Below are positions 17,165 through 26,991 of a stretch of DNA of 64,000 nt, piece by piece (position 1 is the stretch's first letter; the number at the start of each line of letters is the position of its first letter). A model generated the notes under the pieces. It was not told the DNA's origin and made no database searches. It saw nothing but the letters and a program-made list of their open reading frames with translations. The position numbers and the translations under genes were made by a program. Source of the DNA: Janthinobacterium rivuli (GTDB lineage: Bacteria > Pseudomonadota > Gammaproteobacteria > Burkholderiales > Burkholderiaceae_D); NCBI RefSeq assembly GCF_029690045.1, contig NZ_CP121464.1:3472001-3536000 (forward strand), given 5' to 3'.

Positions 17165-19174
17165 CTATTCCTGCGCCAGCAAGGTGGTCACGTAGTTGAG
17201 CGCTTCGCGCGCGCTGTGGGCGTCATAGCCGTATTCGTCGACCAGGCGCTGCTCGACGGCGGAGATTCTGGCCCGCACGTCGTCATCGGGGCGCTTGGCC
17301 GAGCCGACCAGGCGCAGCACGTCGCGCCGCTGTTCGAACAGATATTGCTGGATGGCGTCGTGCAATTGCGCATGGCTGCCCAGGCCAAACGCTTCGCCCC
17401 GCTTGAAGGCGCTCATGGCCTTGCGCACCACTTCTTGCCGGAAAGATTGCTTGCCCGAGTCGCTGATGTGGATTTTTTCTTCCACGGCGCGCAGGAAGCG
17501 CTCGTCTGGGCGACGCTCTTCGCTGGTGATGGGATCGCGGATCTGGCGGTTGTCGAGCATGGCTTCGACTTCATCGAGATATTTGTTCAGCAAGTCTTGC
17601 GCTTCCTGTTCGAACGACACGAACAGGGCCTTGTGCACATCGGCCTTGACCCAGCGGTTATAAAAATCCTTGCGTGTGAGCACCAGGTAATCGACCCATT
17701 TGCGCTTGCGCCGGGGCTCGATGCGGGCATCGTTTTCGATGCCGTCCTTCAGGGCCAGCAGCACGTCCATGGTCGACAGGCTGTTGCGCTGGGCTGAAAT
17801 GATGGCGTGCGACAGGGCATTGATGACGAAACGGGGAGATACGCCCGACAGGCCCTCGTCGGGCGATTTGTCGCGTTCGCGCATGCGGCGGATGTCGGCC
17901 GGCTGCAAGTCGTCGACGTCTTCGTTGGCGTACACGCGCAGTTTCTTGACCAGTTCGGCCTCCTTGTCGTCGCCTTCGGGCAAACGGCTGAGGATGGCAA
18001 ACACGGCCGCCGCATGCAGCACGTGCGGATCGAGGTGCACGTCGCGGAAGGCGGGTGCGGCCGCCAGGATCAGCTTGCGGTAAATGCGCGCTTCCTCGCG
18101 GTAGTTGAGGGTATAGGGCACTTGCACGATGACCATGCGGTCGAGCAGCGCCTCGTTTTCGCTTTCTTGCAGAAATTTGCGAAATTCGGCCAGGTTCGTG
18201 TGCGCGAGGATGGTTTCGTCGAGGTAAATCAGGGGAAAGCGCGAGACCTTGACATTCTTTTCCTGTGTCAGGGTCAGCAGCAGGTAGAGAAATTCCCGCT
18301 TGACCTTGAGGATCTCGATCATTTCCAGCATGCCCCGGCTGGCCGCATACACGGCGCCGGACCACGACCAGGCGCGCGGGTCGCCTTCGTCGCCGTACTG
18401 CGCCACTTTCGACAGGTCGACGGAGCCGACCAGGTCGGCCAGGTCGGCCGTGGTGGGATCGTGCGGCGCATACGTGCCGATGCCGCACCGGCCCGCCTCG
18501 GACAGGTGGATGCGCTCGACGGGCATGCGCAGGAAGTCGCCCGCATATTGTTCTTCCAGGCGGGCGCGGCAGTGTGGACACAGTTCGCCGTGCAGCTCGG
18601 CATCATAGCTGGCGCGAAAGTCGGCGCGCATGCTGTGCGGCACCAGATGCAGCGGCGACTCGTGCACGGGACAGCCGGCGATGCCGTACAGCGCGCCTTC
18701 GCTGCTGTGGCTGTATTCTTCCAGCCCCCGCTTGAGCAGGATTACCATGGTCGACTTGCCGCCCGATGGCGGCCCCAGCAACAGCAGCATGCGCCGGCCC
18801 ACCTCGGAGCCGGCAGCCGCCGCCTTGAAGTAGGCGGCAACCCGGTCGATCGCCTCGTCGATGCCGAACAGCTCGTCGTCGAACAGGCGGCAGCGGAAAC
18901 GTCCCGCGTCGTCCGTCTGGCCGTTCCAGCGCATCATGTCCCACAGGTACTGGTGCGCGCTGCGCGTCAGCAGGGCGGCGCGGCCGGGCAGGATCTGCTC
19001 GATGAAGTCGGCGAAACTGCCGCGCCAGGGGCTGATGCGGTGTTTTTCCGCCCAGGCCGCCATGCCGTGCATAAAACCGGCATGCTGGCCTGCCTGCTCG
19101 CCCGCGGGCGCGTCGTCTTGGCGTGTCATGTCTTGGCGTGTCATACCAGGGCTCGTCATTGTTTCCCCATCCAT
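17165..19174 (-). CDS. prkA: PrkA family serine protein kinase (YeaG-like)
   Basis: This 669-residue protein has an AAA-type ATPase domain with Walker A LLGPPSGGKSTM (near residue 130), an internal Cys pair (CPHCRARLEE, near 205-210), and a C-terminal PrkA kinase-like region ending near VTTLLAQE. It heads the prkA-DUF444-spoVR operon. The N-terminus carries a duplicated five-residue phrase, MTRQDMTRQD, from a 15-base direct repeat in the DNA. Two starts are possible: ATG at 19174, or ATG at 19159, which has a better ribosome site (GGGG about six bases upstream). I give the longer one. E. coli YeaG is 644 residues, so either is acceptable. Confidence 0.92.
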   Translation of the reverse strand: MDGETMTSPGMTRQDMTRQDDAPAGEQAGQHAGFMHGMAAWAEKHRISPWRGSFADFIEQILPGRAALLTRSAHQYLWDMMRWNGQTDDAGRFRCRLFDDELFGIDEAIDRVAAYFKAAAAGSEVGRRMLLLLGPPSGGKSTMVILLKRGLEEYSHSSEGALYGIAGCPVHESPLHLVPHSMRADFRASYDAELHGELCPHCRARLEEQYAGDFLRMPVERIHLSEAGRCGIGTYAPHDPTTADLADLVGSVDLSKVAQYGDEGDPRAWSWSGAVYAASRGMLEMIEILKVKREFLYLLLTLTQEKNVKVSRFPLIYLDETILAHTNLAEFRKFLQESENEALLDRMVIVQVPYTLNYREEARIYRKLILAAAPAFRDVHLDPHVLHAAAVFAILSRLPEGDDKEAELVKKLRVYANEDVDDLQPADIRRMRERDKSPDEGLSGVSPRFVINALSHAIISAQRNSLSTMDVLLALKDGIENDARIEPRRKRKWVDYLVLTRKDFYNRWVKADVHKALFVSFEQEAQDLLNKYLDEVEAMLDNRQIRDPITSEERRPDERFLRAVEEKIHISDSGKQSFRQEVVRKAMSAFKRGEAFGLGSHAQLHDAIQQYLFEQRRDVLRLVGSAKRPDDDVRARISAVEQRLVDEYGYDAHSAREALNYVTTLLAQE

Positions 19175-19413
19175 ACCGTTGCTGCCGTGGAGCAGCCGTG
19201 GAGCAGGCCCGGTTCCAGCCTGTCAGTCAAGTATACGGCGCAGCCTCTGGCCGCACGCCTGATCTCGCTCAACCCAGACGACGGAACTATTTTGATCCTC
19301 GCTCGCCCTTGCAGGAAGGGCGGCCATGTGTCGGCGCGGTTCAATCCAGATCAATACCGGCCGGCGCAGCCCGCCCACACTGGTGCTTCGAAATGACCAA
19401 CGAGGAGAACATC

Positions 19414-20592
19414 ATGATAGGTAACGAGAATGGTTTCAGCGCCCCGCCTGGCGGCAGCGGCAGGGGGCAAAGCGCGGATGATGAAGAGGCCGTCGGGCAA
19501 TTTTCCGCCCCCGGCGAAGACGACAATACGATCGAGAGCGCGTCCGTCTCGGACGTGCCCGACGCTTTGAGCGGCGTCAGCATGGAATTGCTGGAAATCA
19601 AGCGCAGCATCGAAGACGGCATGCGCCAGTCCATTTCCCAGGCGGCCGGCGTGCGCGCGGCCGACGCCTTCAGTGACGGCGGCAATATCCAGGGTGTGTC
19701 CATCGGCCTGGGCGAGGGCGCCAGCGACAGCTCGTCCGGCGAGCCAGGCTTGCCGGCCCTGACCCTGTACGTGGCCGAGCCCACTTCCGTCGACCGCGCC
19801 AAGGCCGCCATCGTGGGAGCCATGGGCGTGCGCGCCGTGGCCAGCGACAACGTGCCCGTCAACATCGTCGTCACGGGCGTGATCGATGCGCAACCGCACC
19901 GTTTCCGCCTGCGTCCGGCGCCGGGCGGCGTGTCCGTCGGGCATTTCCGCATCACGGCCGGCACCATCGGCTGCCTGGCCGTGGGGCGCAGCGCGCCGCG
20001 CAACAGCCGCTTGATGATACTTAGCAATAACCACGTGCTGGCCAATTCCAATGGCGGCGTGTTCAACGACTGCATCGTGCAGCCTGGCCCCATCGACGGC
20101 GGCCGCTGCCCGCAAGACCAGGTGGCCGTGCTTGAACGCTTCGTGCCCATCAATTTCAGCGGCGGCGTCAATTTTGTCGATTGCGCCACCGGCTGGGCCT
20201 GGCCAGACAGGGTGCGTCCCGAACTGGTCTACCTGAGCGGCGGGGTGCCCGCCTACTTCCGCATCAGCAATGCGCTGGTGGCGCCCGCGCTGGGCATGAT
20301 GGTCGGCAAGTCCGGCCGCACGACGCAGTTGACGCAGGGCCGTATCACGGGCCTGGGCGCCACCATCAACGTCAATTACGGCGGCGGCAGGATCGCGCTG
20401 TTCCAGGACCAGATCGCCATCACGGGGGTGAGCGGGGCGTTCAGCGCGGGAGGCGACTCCGGCTCGTCCATCTGGACCTGGAACCAGCAGCGCAATCCCG
20501 TCGGTCTGCTGTTTGCGGGCGGCAATAACATCACCTTTGCCAACCAGATGCGGCGCGTGGTGGTGGCGCTCGACATCAATTTGTACACCTGA
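19414..20592 (+). CDS. Trypsin-fold serine protease-like protein with N-terminal prodomain, no signal peptide
   Basis: I use the ATG at 19414, preceded by GAGGAG at the right distance; this gives 392 residues. Residues 1-75 are acidic and disordered-looking. About 100-170 form a small domain (LTLYVAEP ... PVNIVVTGVIDAQ) that resembles the neighbouring small protein. The rest is a chymotrypsin-type fold with a likely triad His207 (SNNHVLA), Asp256 (FVDCATGW) and Ser349 (GGDSGSSIW). No signal peptide or membrane segment is visible, so export, if any, is by an unrecognised route. A regulatory or inhibitory role for the N-terminal domain is inferred. Confidence 0.7.
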   Translation: MIGNENGFSAPPGGSGRGQSADDEEAVGQFSAPGEDDNTIESASVSDVPDALSGVSMELLEIKRSIEDGMRQSISQAAGVRAADAFSDGGNIQGVSIGLGEGASDSSSGEPGLPALTLYVAEPTSVDRAKAAIVGAMGVRAVASDNVPVNIVVTGVIDAQPHRFRLRPAPGGVSVGHFRITAGTIGCLAVGRSAPRNSRLMILSNNHVLANSNGGVFNDCIVQPGPIDGGRCPQDQVAVLERFVPINFSGGVNFVDCATGWAWPDRVRPELVYLSGGVPAYFRISNALVAPALGMMVGKSGRTTQLTQGRITGLGATINVNYGGGRIALFQDQIAITGVSGAFSAGGDSGSSIWTWNQQRNPVGLLFAGGNNITFANQMRRVVVALDINLYT

Positions 20593-20751
20593 GCACGCTT
20601 TCAAGACCAGGCGAGGCGCCTTGCATAACGCCACTTTTTGCACGATGATGATCTTGGGCAAGGGACGCCGCCACGCCTGGTTCGGGCTGGCGAAGCGTGC
20701 TGCAACGCCGGATGGGCGGGTGTATCATGGAAGGCATCAGGAGGGTCTGTC

Positions 20752-21084
20752 ATGTCAAACAGTAAATTCGCACAATCGCCATCTGCCGTCTTCGAGGACG
20801 CCGCCATGCCGTATTTGCCGGATGAGACCCCTGGACAGGGCATGGGACAGTACGCCCCTGCCGCGCCCCAGGGCCGCCTGGAAGCGGCAAAGCGCCGCAA
20901 CGAGCGGGCGCTGATGGCCATCGATGGCGTGGAAGGCGTCAGCGTGGGGCAAACGGCCGTGGGCAAGGAGGCACTCGTCGTGTACCTGCGCGACTCGTCC
21001 GTCAAGCGGCGCGTACCGTTGCAGGTCGAAGGTTATCCGGTGGAAACGAGCATCACGGGCCAGATCGATATCCAGCGCTGGTAG
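20752..21084 (+). CDS. Small protein resembling the N-terminal domain of the upstream protease
   Basis: This 110-residue protein starts at an ATG preceded by AGGAGG. Residues 45-110 (RRNERALMAIDGVEGVSVGQ ... LVVYLRDSS ... VEGYPVETSITGQIDI) align by eye with the prodomain-like region of the protease 160 bases upstream. They share the order strand, x-V-Y-x-x, hydrophobic strand, PV-x-x-x-x-TG-x-I. There is no signal peptide. It could be a free-standing inhibitor or chaperone of that protease, or simply a paralogous domain. No established function is known to me. Confidence 0.6.
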   Translation: MSNSKFAQSPSAVFEDAAMPYLPDETPGQGMGQYAPAAPQGRLEAAKRRNERALMAIDGVEGVSVGQTAVGKEALVVYLRDSSVKRRVPLQVEGYPVETSITGQIDIQRW

Positions 21085-21090
21085 GCAAGC

Positions 21091-21152
21091 TGGCCTGGCA
21101 GCTTGGGCCTCATGCCGCGGATGGCTGCGGCGGAAGGCCCGTTGCCAGGCCA
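21091..21152. terminator. Long nested stem-loop between convergent genes
   Basis: Three nested perfect inverted repeats share one centre: TGGCCTGGCA (21091-21100) with TGCCAGGCCA (21143-21152), GGGCCT with AGGCCC, and GCCGC with GCGGC. The structure lies between the small-protein gene and the convergent catalase gene. It lacks a T-run on either side, so it may act as a bidirectional transcript end or 3' stabiliser rather than a classical intrinsic terminator. Confidence 0.6.
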
Positions 21153-21175
21153 TCCGGATTCACTTTCAGGCTGCC

Positions 21176-22612
21176 TTATTTACTCAGGCGGCCGATCGCT
21201 TCGGCCACGCCCGCGCCATAGGCGGGGTCGCACAGGGTGCAGTTGCCGATGTGGCGTTGCTTGACTTGTTCCGAGGCGCCCGAGATGGCGCGCGCCGTGT
21301 TGTCGAACAAGGCTTGCTGCTGCGCCGCGCTCATCAGGCGGAACAGGGCGCGCGGCTGCGAATAGTAATCCTCGTCGACCCGGTGGTTCCAGTGGTCGGC
21401 CGCGCCCTCGATGCTGAGCGGCGGCTCGCGGAAGTCCGGTTGCTCGGCCCATTCCTGCTCGCTGTTCGGTTCATAGCCCAGGGTGCCGCCCATGTTGCCG
21501 TCGACCCGCATCTGGCCATCGCGGTGGTAGCTGTGGAACGGGCACTTCGGTGCGTTGACGGGGATATGGCTGTGGTTGACGCCGAGGCGGTAGCGCTGCG
21601 CGTCGCCATAGGAAAACAGCCGGCCTTGCAGCATCTTGTCCGGCGAAAAGCTGATGCCTGGCACCACGTTGGCCGGGTTGAAGGCTGCCTGTTCCACTTC
21701 GGCGAAGTGGTTGTCGGCATTGCGGTTCAGTTCCAGCACGCCCACTTCGATCAGCGGATAGTCGCCGTGCGGCCATACTTTCGACAGGTCGAAGGGGTTG
21801 AGGTGATACGTGCCTGCCTCTTTTTCCGGCATGATCTGCACGTACAGGGTCCAGCGGGGGAAATCCTTGTTTTCGATGCTTTCGTACAGGTCGCGGTGCG
21901 AGCTTTCGCGGTCCTTGCCGACCAGTTCCTCGGCTTCCTGGTCCGTCAGGTTTTGGATGCCTTGCTGGGTTTTCAAGGTAAACTTGACCCAGAAACGCTC
22001 GTTTTGCGCATTCAGGAAGCTGAAAGTGTGGCTGCCGAAGCCGTGCATGTGGCGGAAGCTGCGCGGCAAGCCACGGTCGCTCATCACCACCGTCACCTGG
22101 TGCAGGGCTTCGGGCAGCGAGGTCCAGAAATCCCAGTTGCTGTTGGCGCTGCGCAAACCCGTGCGCGGGTCGCGCTTGATGGCGTGATTCAGATCGGGAA
22201 ATTTCAAGGGGTCGCGCATGAAAAACACGGGCGTATTGTTGCCGACCAGGTCCCAGTTGCCTTCTTCCGTATAGAACTTCAGGGCGAAGCCGCGAATATC
22301 GCGTTCCGCATCCGCTGCGCCCCGTTCGCCGGCCACCGTGGAAAAGCGCGCGAACATCGGCGTTTTCTTGCCCACTTCGCCAAAGATTTTCGCCCGCGTG
22401 TAGCGCGTGATGTCGTGCGTGACGGTAAACGTGCCGTGCGCGCCGGAACCCTTGGCATGCATGCGGCGCTCGGGGATGACTTCACGGTCGAAGTGGGCCA
22501 GCTTTTCCAGGAACCACACATCTTGCAGCAGGGCGGGGCCGCGTGGACCGGCCGTCTGGATGTTCTGGTTGTCGACGACAGGCGCGCCAAAGGCGGTGGT
22601 CAGCTTTTTCAT
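21176..22612 (-). CDS. katA: Catalase (monofunctional haem catalase, small-subunit clade)
   Basis: The product is 478 residues, which fits small-subunit catalases that break down hydrogen peroxide in the cytoplasm. The distal His lies in [12 protein letters not shown] near residue 45; the distal Asn in [13 protein letters not shown]. The proximal haem-binding Tyr sits in [12 protein letters not shown] near residue 345, and NADPH-clade motifs follow. I start at ATG 22612 ([12 protein letters not shown]); the frame is open 26 codons further but without family support. The gene is monocistronic, with a 280-base gap upstream that is AT-rich and should contain its promoter. No clear OxyR site was identified by eye. 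Confidence 0.95.
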   Translation of the reverse strand: MKKLTTAFGAPVVDNQNIQTAGPRGPALLQDVWFLEKLAHFDREVIPERRMHAKGSGAHGTFTVTHDITRYTRAKIFGEVGKKTPMFARFSTVAGERGAADAERDIRGFALKFYTEEGNWDLVGNNTPVFFMRDPLKFPDLNHAIKRDPRTGLRSANSNWDFWTSLPEALHQVTVVMSDRGLPRSFRHMHGFGSHTFSFLNAQNERFWVKFTLKTQQGIQNLTDQEAEELVGKDRESSHRDLYESIENKDFPRWTLYVQIMPEKEAGTYHLNPFDLSKVWPHGDYPLIEVGVLELNRNADNHFAEVEQAAFNPANVVPGISFSPDKMLQGRLFSYGDAQRYRLGVNHSHIPVNAPKCPFHSYHRDGQMRVDGNMGGTLGYEPNSEQEWAEQPDFREPPLSIEGAADHWNHRVDEDYYSQPRALFRLMSAAQQQALFDNTARAISGASEQVKQRHIGNCTLCDPAYGAGVAEAIGRLSK

Positions 22613-22893
22613 TGGACTCTTTCTTTCATGGCTAGGCAGAGCAATGGACGCACCGGCGCTACTCAAGCACTGGCTGGGTTGAATGAACACTCACCGGGCT
22701 GGTCCAGAGTAAAATTTCTAAAATGCAAACCAGTGTAAACTTTTTTGTGCGGGATGGCTTGCCACGCCGCCCGAGCAAGCTCAGGCGGCGTACTTGCATC
22801 ATAAGCGCTCAATGCCTGCCGCTCCCGCACGCTTGCAAGTTGCAAGTATATAAAGGCAGGTCTTGATCGCGCCACTGGCCTTTTGCCCAGTTT

Positions 22894-23598
22894 CTAAAAC
22901 TTGTTCCAGTTATTGTGCCGGTGCTCCGTCGCTTCCTTCATCAGGTGGCCGGCGCGCAGGGCGTCGTCGGCCTGCACCGTCATGGCCAGTTCCTGGAGGG
23001 CGGGCGGGTATTCGTGGTGGGCCGCTTCTTCCAGCAGCTCGTGACCCTTGGCCAGGTCGCGCGGCACTCCGCGGCCTTCGCGGTAGGCGTTGTAGAGCAA
23101 AAACATGGCGTGTGGATTGCCCAGTTCGCTCGACTTGTCCAGCCAGTGCGCGGCGATCACGGGATCTTGCGGCACGCCTTCGCCATTCGCCGCCAGCAAG
23201 CCCAGCATCAGGGCCGCCTTCGCATGGCCTTGCTGCGCCGCTTGCCGGTACCACAGCCAGGCCTGGGCCGGCGTGGCGGCGCGCAGCATCTGGCCCAGTT
23301 CGAAGGCCGCTTCCGTGTCGCCCGCGCGGGCCGCCTGTTCAAACAGGGCCAGCGCCTCGGCGCGGCGTTCGGGACGGGGCTGGTAAATCAGCGCCAGTTC
23401 GCGCTCGGCGACGGGCATGTCCTTGCTGGCCCAGCCGCGTACCTTGCGTTCGGCCTGCTGGTCGCCCGCCTGGCGCGCATGCATGGCGACGGCTTCGATT
23501 TCGGCCGCCGTGGGTGGCGGCGACGACTGGCAGGCGGACAGGGCAGTGGCCAGCACAGTGGCCAGCACGATGGCGGGCAGGGAGAGTGCATGTTTCAT
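22894..23598 (-). CDS. Sel1-repeat lipoprotein
   Basis: This 234-residue protein has a lipoprotein signal peptide (LATALSAC, lipidated Cys23) and at least three Sel1-like helical repeats (AAFELGQMLRA, AKAALMLGLLAANGEGVPQD, PHAMFLLYNAYREGRGVPRD). Such repeats act as protein-protein interaction scaffolds in the cell envelope. The specific partner is unknown. It lies downstream of the nucleotidase gene in the same direction, separated by a hairpin, so it may or may not share its transcript. Confidence 0.75.
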   Translation of the reverse strand: MKHALSLPAIVLATVLATALSACQSSPPPTAAEIEAVAMHARQAGDQQAERKVRGWASKDMPVAERELALIYQPRPERRAEALALFEQAARAGDTEAAFELGQMLRAATPAQAWLWYRQAAQQGHAKAALMLGLLAANGEGVPQDPVIAAHWLDKSSELGNPHAMFLLYNAYREGRGVPRDLAKGHELLEEAAHHEYPPALQELAMTVQADDALRAGHLMKEATEHRHNNWNKF

Positions 23599-23621
23599 AT
23601 TGATCAGCTTTCATCAAGACA

Positions 23622-23646
23622 GGCCGGAACCATGGCAGTTCCGGCC
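23622..23646 (-). terminator. Hairpin between nucleotidase and Sel1 lipoprotein genes
   Basis: GGCCGGAAC-N7-GTTCCGGCC is a perfect 9-base stem with a 7-base loop in the short gap after the nucleotidase stop codon. No T-run follows on the minus strand, so full termination is doubtful. It could be a partial terminator or an mRNA-processing or stability element that sets different levels for the two genes. Confidence 0.45.
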
Positions 23647-23654
23647 CATGGACC

Positions 23655-25757
23655 TTATTTGCTCAGGTCGATGCGGTACTTGGCAAAGCCGCTGGCGTCG
23701 AGGCCGCCTTCGGACGCCACGTTAGCGATGCCGCTCGCTTGCGCCAGCGCCAGATGGCCCGGCGCCGAGCGCAGGATCACGGGGCCGGCCGTGGCCGTCT
23801 TGACGAAGCTCCAGCTACGCGCGCTGCCATTCGCCGCCAGGGTCACCTTGCCGCCTTTGGTGCTGAGCGACGCCAGGTAGTTGCTGACCACGGCCTGGTT
23901 CGCATCGGGCGACTTGATGATGGTTTTGCTGCCATCGATGCCCGGCACGGCGCCGCCGCCGCCGGCGCGGTAGTCGTTGGTGGCAACGATGAAGTCATCG
24001 CCATCGGCCACTGGCGCGCCCTTGTACGTGAGATTGACGATGCGGCTGCCCAGCTTTTTCGTCACGTCGATCTGGTACGTCAGCGCATTGTTTTCCGCAT
24101 AAAACACGTCATAGTTATAGATCGTGGCATACGACGGCACCAGGTCTTGCTCGGCGCCGCTGGCCGGGTCGATCTGGTTGAATTGCCTGGCCGACGTTTC
24201 CAGCCAGGCCTTCAAGTCCGATCCCTTGATTTTCACGGCTTGCAGGTTGTTATTGCTATATAAATACAGGTCGCCCGGATTGCGCACTTGCAAGCCGACC
24301 GGTGCGGCAGGGGAAGCGCCCGCAGCCACATCCGTGAAGTCGGATGGCCCGTTGCGGCCCGCCTTGAATGGCGCGCTGCACGAGATGATGGGGATGTTCT
24401 TGTAGCTGGACAAGGTCGCGTCCGTGCTGGTGGCGATGAAATTTTTCACGTAATCAAGCTGCGCCTGGTTGACCAGTTGGATGGCGCTCACGTCCCCCAC
24501 CAGCGCAAAATAGGCGGACATCTCGAAATCCGTGCTGATACCCAGCGGCTGCTTGGCGTAGGCGATGGTGGCTGCGTGCTCGGTGGCCACCAGCGGCGCG
24601 ATGGCCGGGTCGGCGTTCACGAGGGTCTTGCCATCCGTATACTTGAAGCCGCGCGATTCCACCGTTGTCTTGGCCGGCTGCACCACCCATTTACCGCCCT
24701 GATAGGCCATCGTCAGCTTGATGATGCCCAGGCGGCGGCCCCAGCTTTGCGCCATGACGGTCGGCACGCCGTTCACAAAGCCGTTCTCGGCATCGATCTT
24801 GGCGCTGGCGGGGAAGGCGGCGAACGAGGCGTCCAGCGCGGCCGCGCCTTCTTCCTTGCCTTTCGGGAAGATCAAGTGCGAGTGGCCGATCATCAGCGCG
24901 TCAATGCCCGTGCTGGTCAAGTGATAGCTGCCGTTTTCCATCTTCGGGCTGTAGGGAGTGGTATCGAGGCCGCCGTGCGACAGGGCCACGACGAGGTCGG
25001 CGCCCTTGCTGCGCAATTCCGGCACGTATTGTTTCGCCGCTTCCTGCACGCCCGTCACACTGACCTTGCCAGCGAGCACTTTCTGATCCCATTCGAGGAT
25101 TTGCGGCGGCACAAAGCTCAGCACGCCCACATTGATTTTCACGGTCAGCTTGCTGCCATCGGGCGCCGTGGCGGTAAAATCGCGCGGGAGCAGGGTATAG
25201 GGCTGGAAAATCGGCTTGCCGCTGGAGACGCCGACGACATTGCTCAGCACGGAAGGGAAGGCTGGCGCGCCGCACGTTCCCGTTGGCTTGGCTACGCCGG
25301 GTATGCCGAAATCCGTGTTGGTGATCTGGCTCAGGTAGGGTAAGCCATAGTTGAATTCGTGGTTGCCCATGCCGCCCGCATCGTATTTCAGCGCGTTCAT
25401 GGCCTTGTGCACGGCCAGCGTGCCGCTGCACGGAACGGGCGCGGCCACGGCCTGCAGGTCGGCCAGCAGGGTGCCCTGGATGACGTCGCCATCGTCGAGC
25501 AGCACGTTGTTCGGATTTTCCGTGCGCGCCGCCTGGATCAGGGTCGACGTGCGCTCCAGCCCCAGGCTGGTGTCTTCGGCCAGCGCATAGTAGTTATAGC
25601 TCAAGACGTTCGAGTGGATATCGGTGGTTTCCAGCAATGCCACCGTGACTGTCGTGCCTTCGGGAATGGCCGGCGCCGCCGGGGTATTCGAACTGCCGTT
25701 GCAAGCAACGAGACCTGCACTTGTCAGCGCCGCCAGCATGACCCAATTTGTTTTCAT
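23655..25757 (-). CDS. cpdB: CpdB-like 2',3'-cyclic-nucleotide phosphodiesterase / 3'-nucleotidase, lipoprotein form
   Basis: The product is 700 residues. The N-terminal metallophosphatase domain has DIHSN, DDGDVIQG, GNHEFNYG, SHGGLD and GHSHLIF, the full set of metal-ligand blocks. The C-terminal 5'-nucleotidase domain binds substrate (LYANN-type NNLQAVKIKG, YDVFYAENNALTYQID). The signal peptide ends in a lipobox (LVAC), so unlike soluble periplasmic CpdB of E. coli this one is probably membrane-anchored. It scavenges nucleotides for phosphate and nucleosides. GAGGG lies five bases before the start. Confidence 0.88.
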   Translation of the reverse strand: MKTNWVMLAALTSAGLVACNGSSNTPAAPAIPEGTTVTVALLETTDIHSNVLSYNYYALAEDTSLGLERTSTLIQAARTENPNNVLLDDGDVIQGTLLADLQAVAAPVPCSGTLAVHKAMNALKYDAGGMGNHEFNYGLPYLSQITNTDFGIPGVAKPTGTCGAPAFPSVLSNVVGVSSGKPIFQPYTLLPRDFTATAPDGSKLTVKINVGVLSFVPPQILEWDQKVLAGKVSVTGVQEAAKQYVPELRSKGADLVVALSHGGLDTTPYSPKMENGSYHLTSTGIDALMIGHSHLIFPKGKEEGAAALDASFAAFPASAKIDAENGFVNGVPTVMAQSWGRRLGIIKLTMAYQGGKWVVQPAKTTVESRGFKYTDGKTLVNADPAIAPLVATEHAATIAYAKQPLGISTDFEMSAYFALVGDVSAIQLVNQAQLDYVKNFIATSTDATLSSYKNIPIISCSAPFKAGRNGPSDFTDVAAGASPAAPVGLQVRNPGDLYLYSNNNLQAVKIKGSDLKAWLETSARQFNQIDPASGAEQDLVPSYATIYNYDVFYAENNALTYQIDVTKKLGSRIVNLTYKGAPVADGDDFIVATNDYRAGGGGAVPGIDGSKTIIKSPDANQAVVSNYLASLSTKGGKVTLAANGSARSWSFVKTATAGPVILRSAPGHLALAQASGIANVASEGGLDASGFAKYRIDLSK

Positions 25758-25853
25758 TACCGCCCTCGGAGAGATTCAAAGGACGCGACTGTAACGCCTG
25801 CATATGACGCCACCATGACAGTGTGGCAGGGCGCATGGCGTCGTGCCGGCGTA

Positions 25854-26900
25854 TCAATGCGCCGGCAGCTTTTTCAGCACCTCATTGCTGAAGTATGGTT
25901 CATCCTCCACCCAGAAAATATAGTCCAGGCCCAGGTAGTTGCGGGCAAAGTCGAGGACATCCTCGACCGAGTTTTTTTTCCCGGTGCGGGGATTGATCTG
26001 GCGCAGATTGCCGTCTTGCACGGCCATGCCTTTGACCAGATCGGCCGGATAGTCCTTGATGAAGCCGTAGCTTTGGCCCATATGGCTTTTTCGATACGGC
26101 ATCAGGTCGGGGCCGCCCACGCCCATCTGCAGCGTTTGCGCTTGCGCAAACACGCTGCGCATATAACCCTTGTCGCTCCACGGCAACCATTCACCTGGCA
26201 AAAAATTCAAATACACCATGGTGGTGGTGTGAGGAAAGGCGCCGGCCAGCACCCGCATGTTTTCCTTGATGGCATCGACATACTGTTGCGGCTTGAAATC
26301 ATCGGGAAAAATCGTATTTCCTTTACTGTCCTCGACACCGATGTCGATCGAGCTTTCGCTGAAATTAATGCCCTCGATTTTTCCGTCGAATTCCTGGCCC
26401 AGCGCCCGGATCAAGCGCTGGTAACGGTCGCGCACCGGTTGTTCCCACATCTTTGGCGACCAGCCGTATTCATCATCCGTCACCGGTTTGTGCGGGTCGC
26501 GCTCCGGCGCCGAGAGCATGCTTTGCTTGATGATGCCGCCCTGATATAGGGGATCGCTGAGCAAATAGGCCGGCACATTATGGCGCGGCGTGAAGGATTT
26601 TTCCTGCAGTTGTATCCACAGTTTTTTGCCGATTGAATCGAGATGGGCGATGTCGTGGCGGATCGCCGCAAAATCATACCGGTCCTGTTGTGGCTCCAGG
26701 CTGCGCCAGGTGTAGACGATTTGCGCGCCACGGAAGCGGGGATCGTTTAACGCTTTATCCGAGCGGATGTTTTCCCCGTGCAGTTCACGGTGATTAAAGT
26801 AAAGATAGTGCTGGATCGGCTTTTGTATGTCTGCGGCAATGGCACTGCCCATCATCAAAACAAGTACGGCAAGAAGCCTTGTGGAGTTGCGTAAGAACAT
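25854..26900 (-). CDS. Secreted glycoside-hydrolase-like (TIM-barrel) protein, function unknown
   Basis: I start at ATG 26900, which has AAGGA four bases upstream, giving 348 residues. A clear signal peptide ends at SAIA. The body looks like a beta/alpha barrel: YTWRSLEPQQDRYDF at the second strand and EGINFSESSID mid-way. WVEDEPYF near the C-terminus places acidic residues where retaining glycosidases of clan GH-A keep their acid/base and nucleophile. The WRSLEPQ phrase is common in GH42/GH5-like barrels. Substrate and family are not identified. It lies 91 bases downstream of the AT-rich gene at 26992-27636. Confidence 0.55.
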   Translation of the reverse strand: MFLRNSTRLLAVLVLMMGSAIAADIQKPIQHYLYFNHRELHGENIRSDKALNDPRFRGAQIVYTWRSLEPQQDRYDFAAIRHDIAHLDSIGKKLWIQLQEKSFTPRHNVPAYLLSDPLYQGGIIKQSMLSAPERDPHKPVTDDEYGWSPKMWEQPVRDRYQRLIRALGQEFDGKIEGINFSESSIDIGVEDSKGNTIFPDDFKPQQYVDAIKENMRVLAGAFPHTTTMVYLNFLPGEWLPWSDKGYMRSVFAQAQTLQMGVGGPDLMPYRKSHMGQSYGFIKDYPADLVKGMAVQDGNLRQINPRTGKKNSVEDVLDFARNYLGLDYIFWVEDEPYFSNEVLKKLPAH

Positions 26901-26991
26901 CGATTCCTTGGTGATTGTGAAAATTGAACTGCGGCAAGATGGAGCATCTTCACGCCCCATGCAAGCACAATTGATCAAGCGCGACAAAAAT

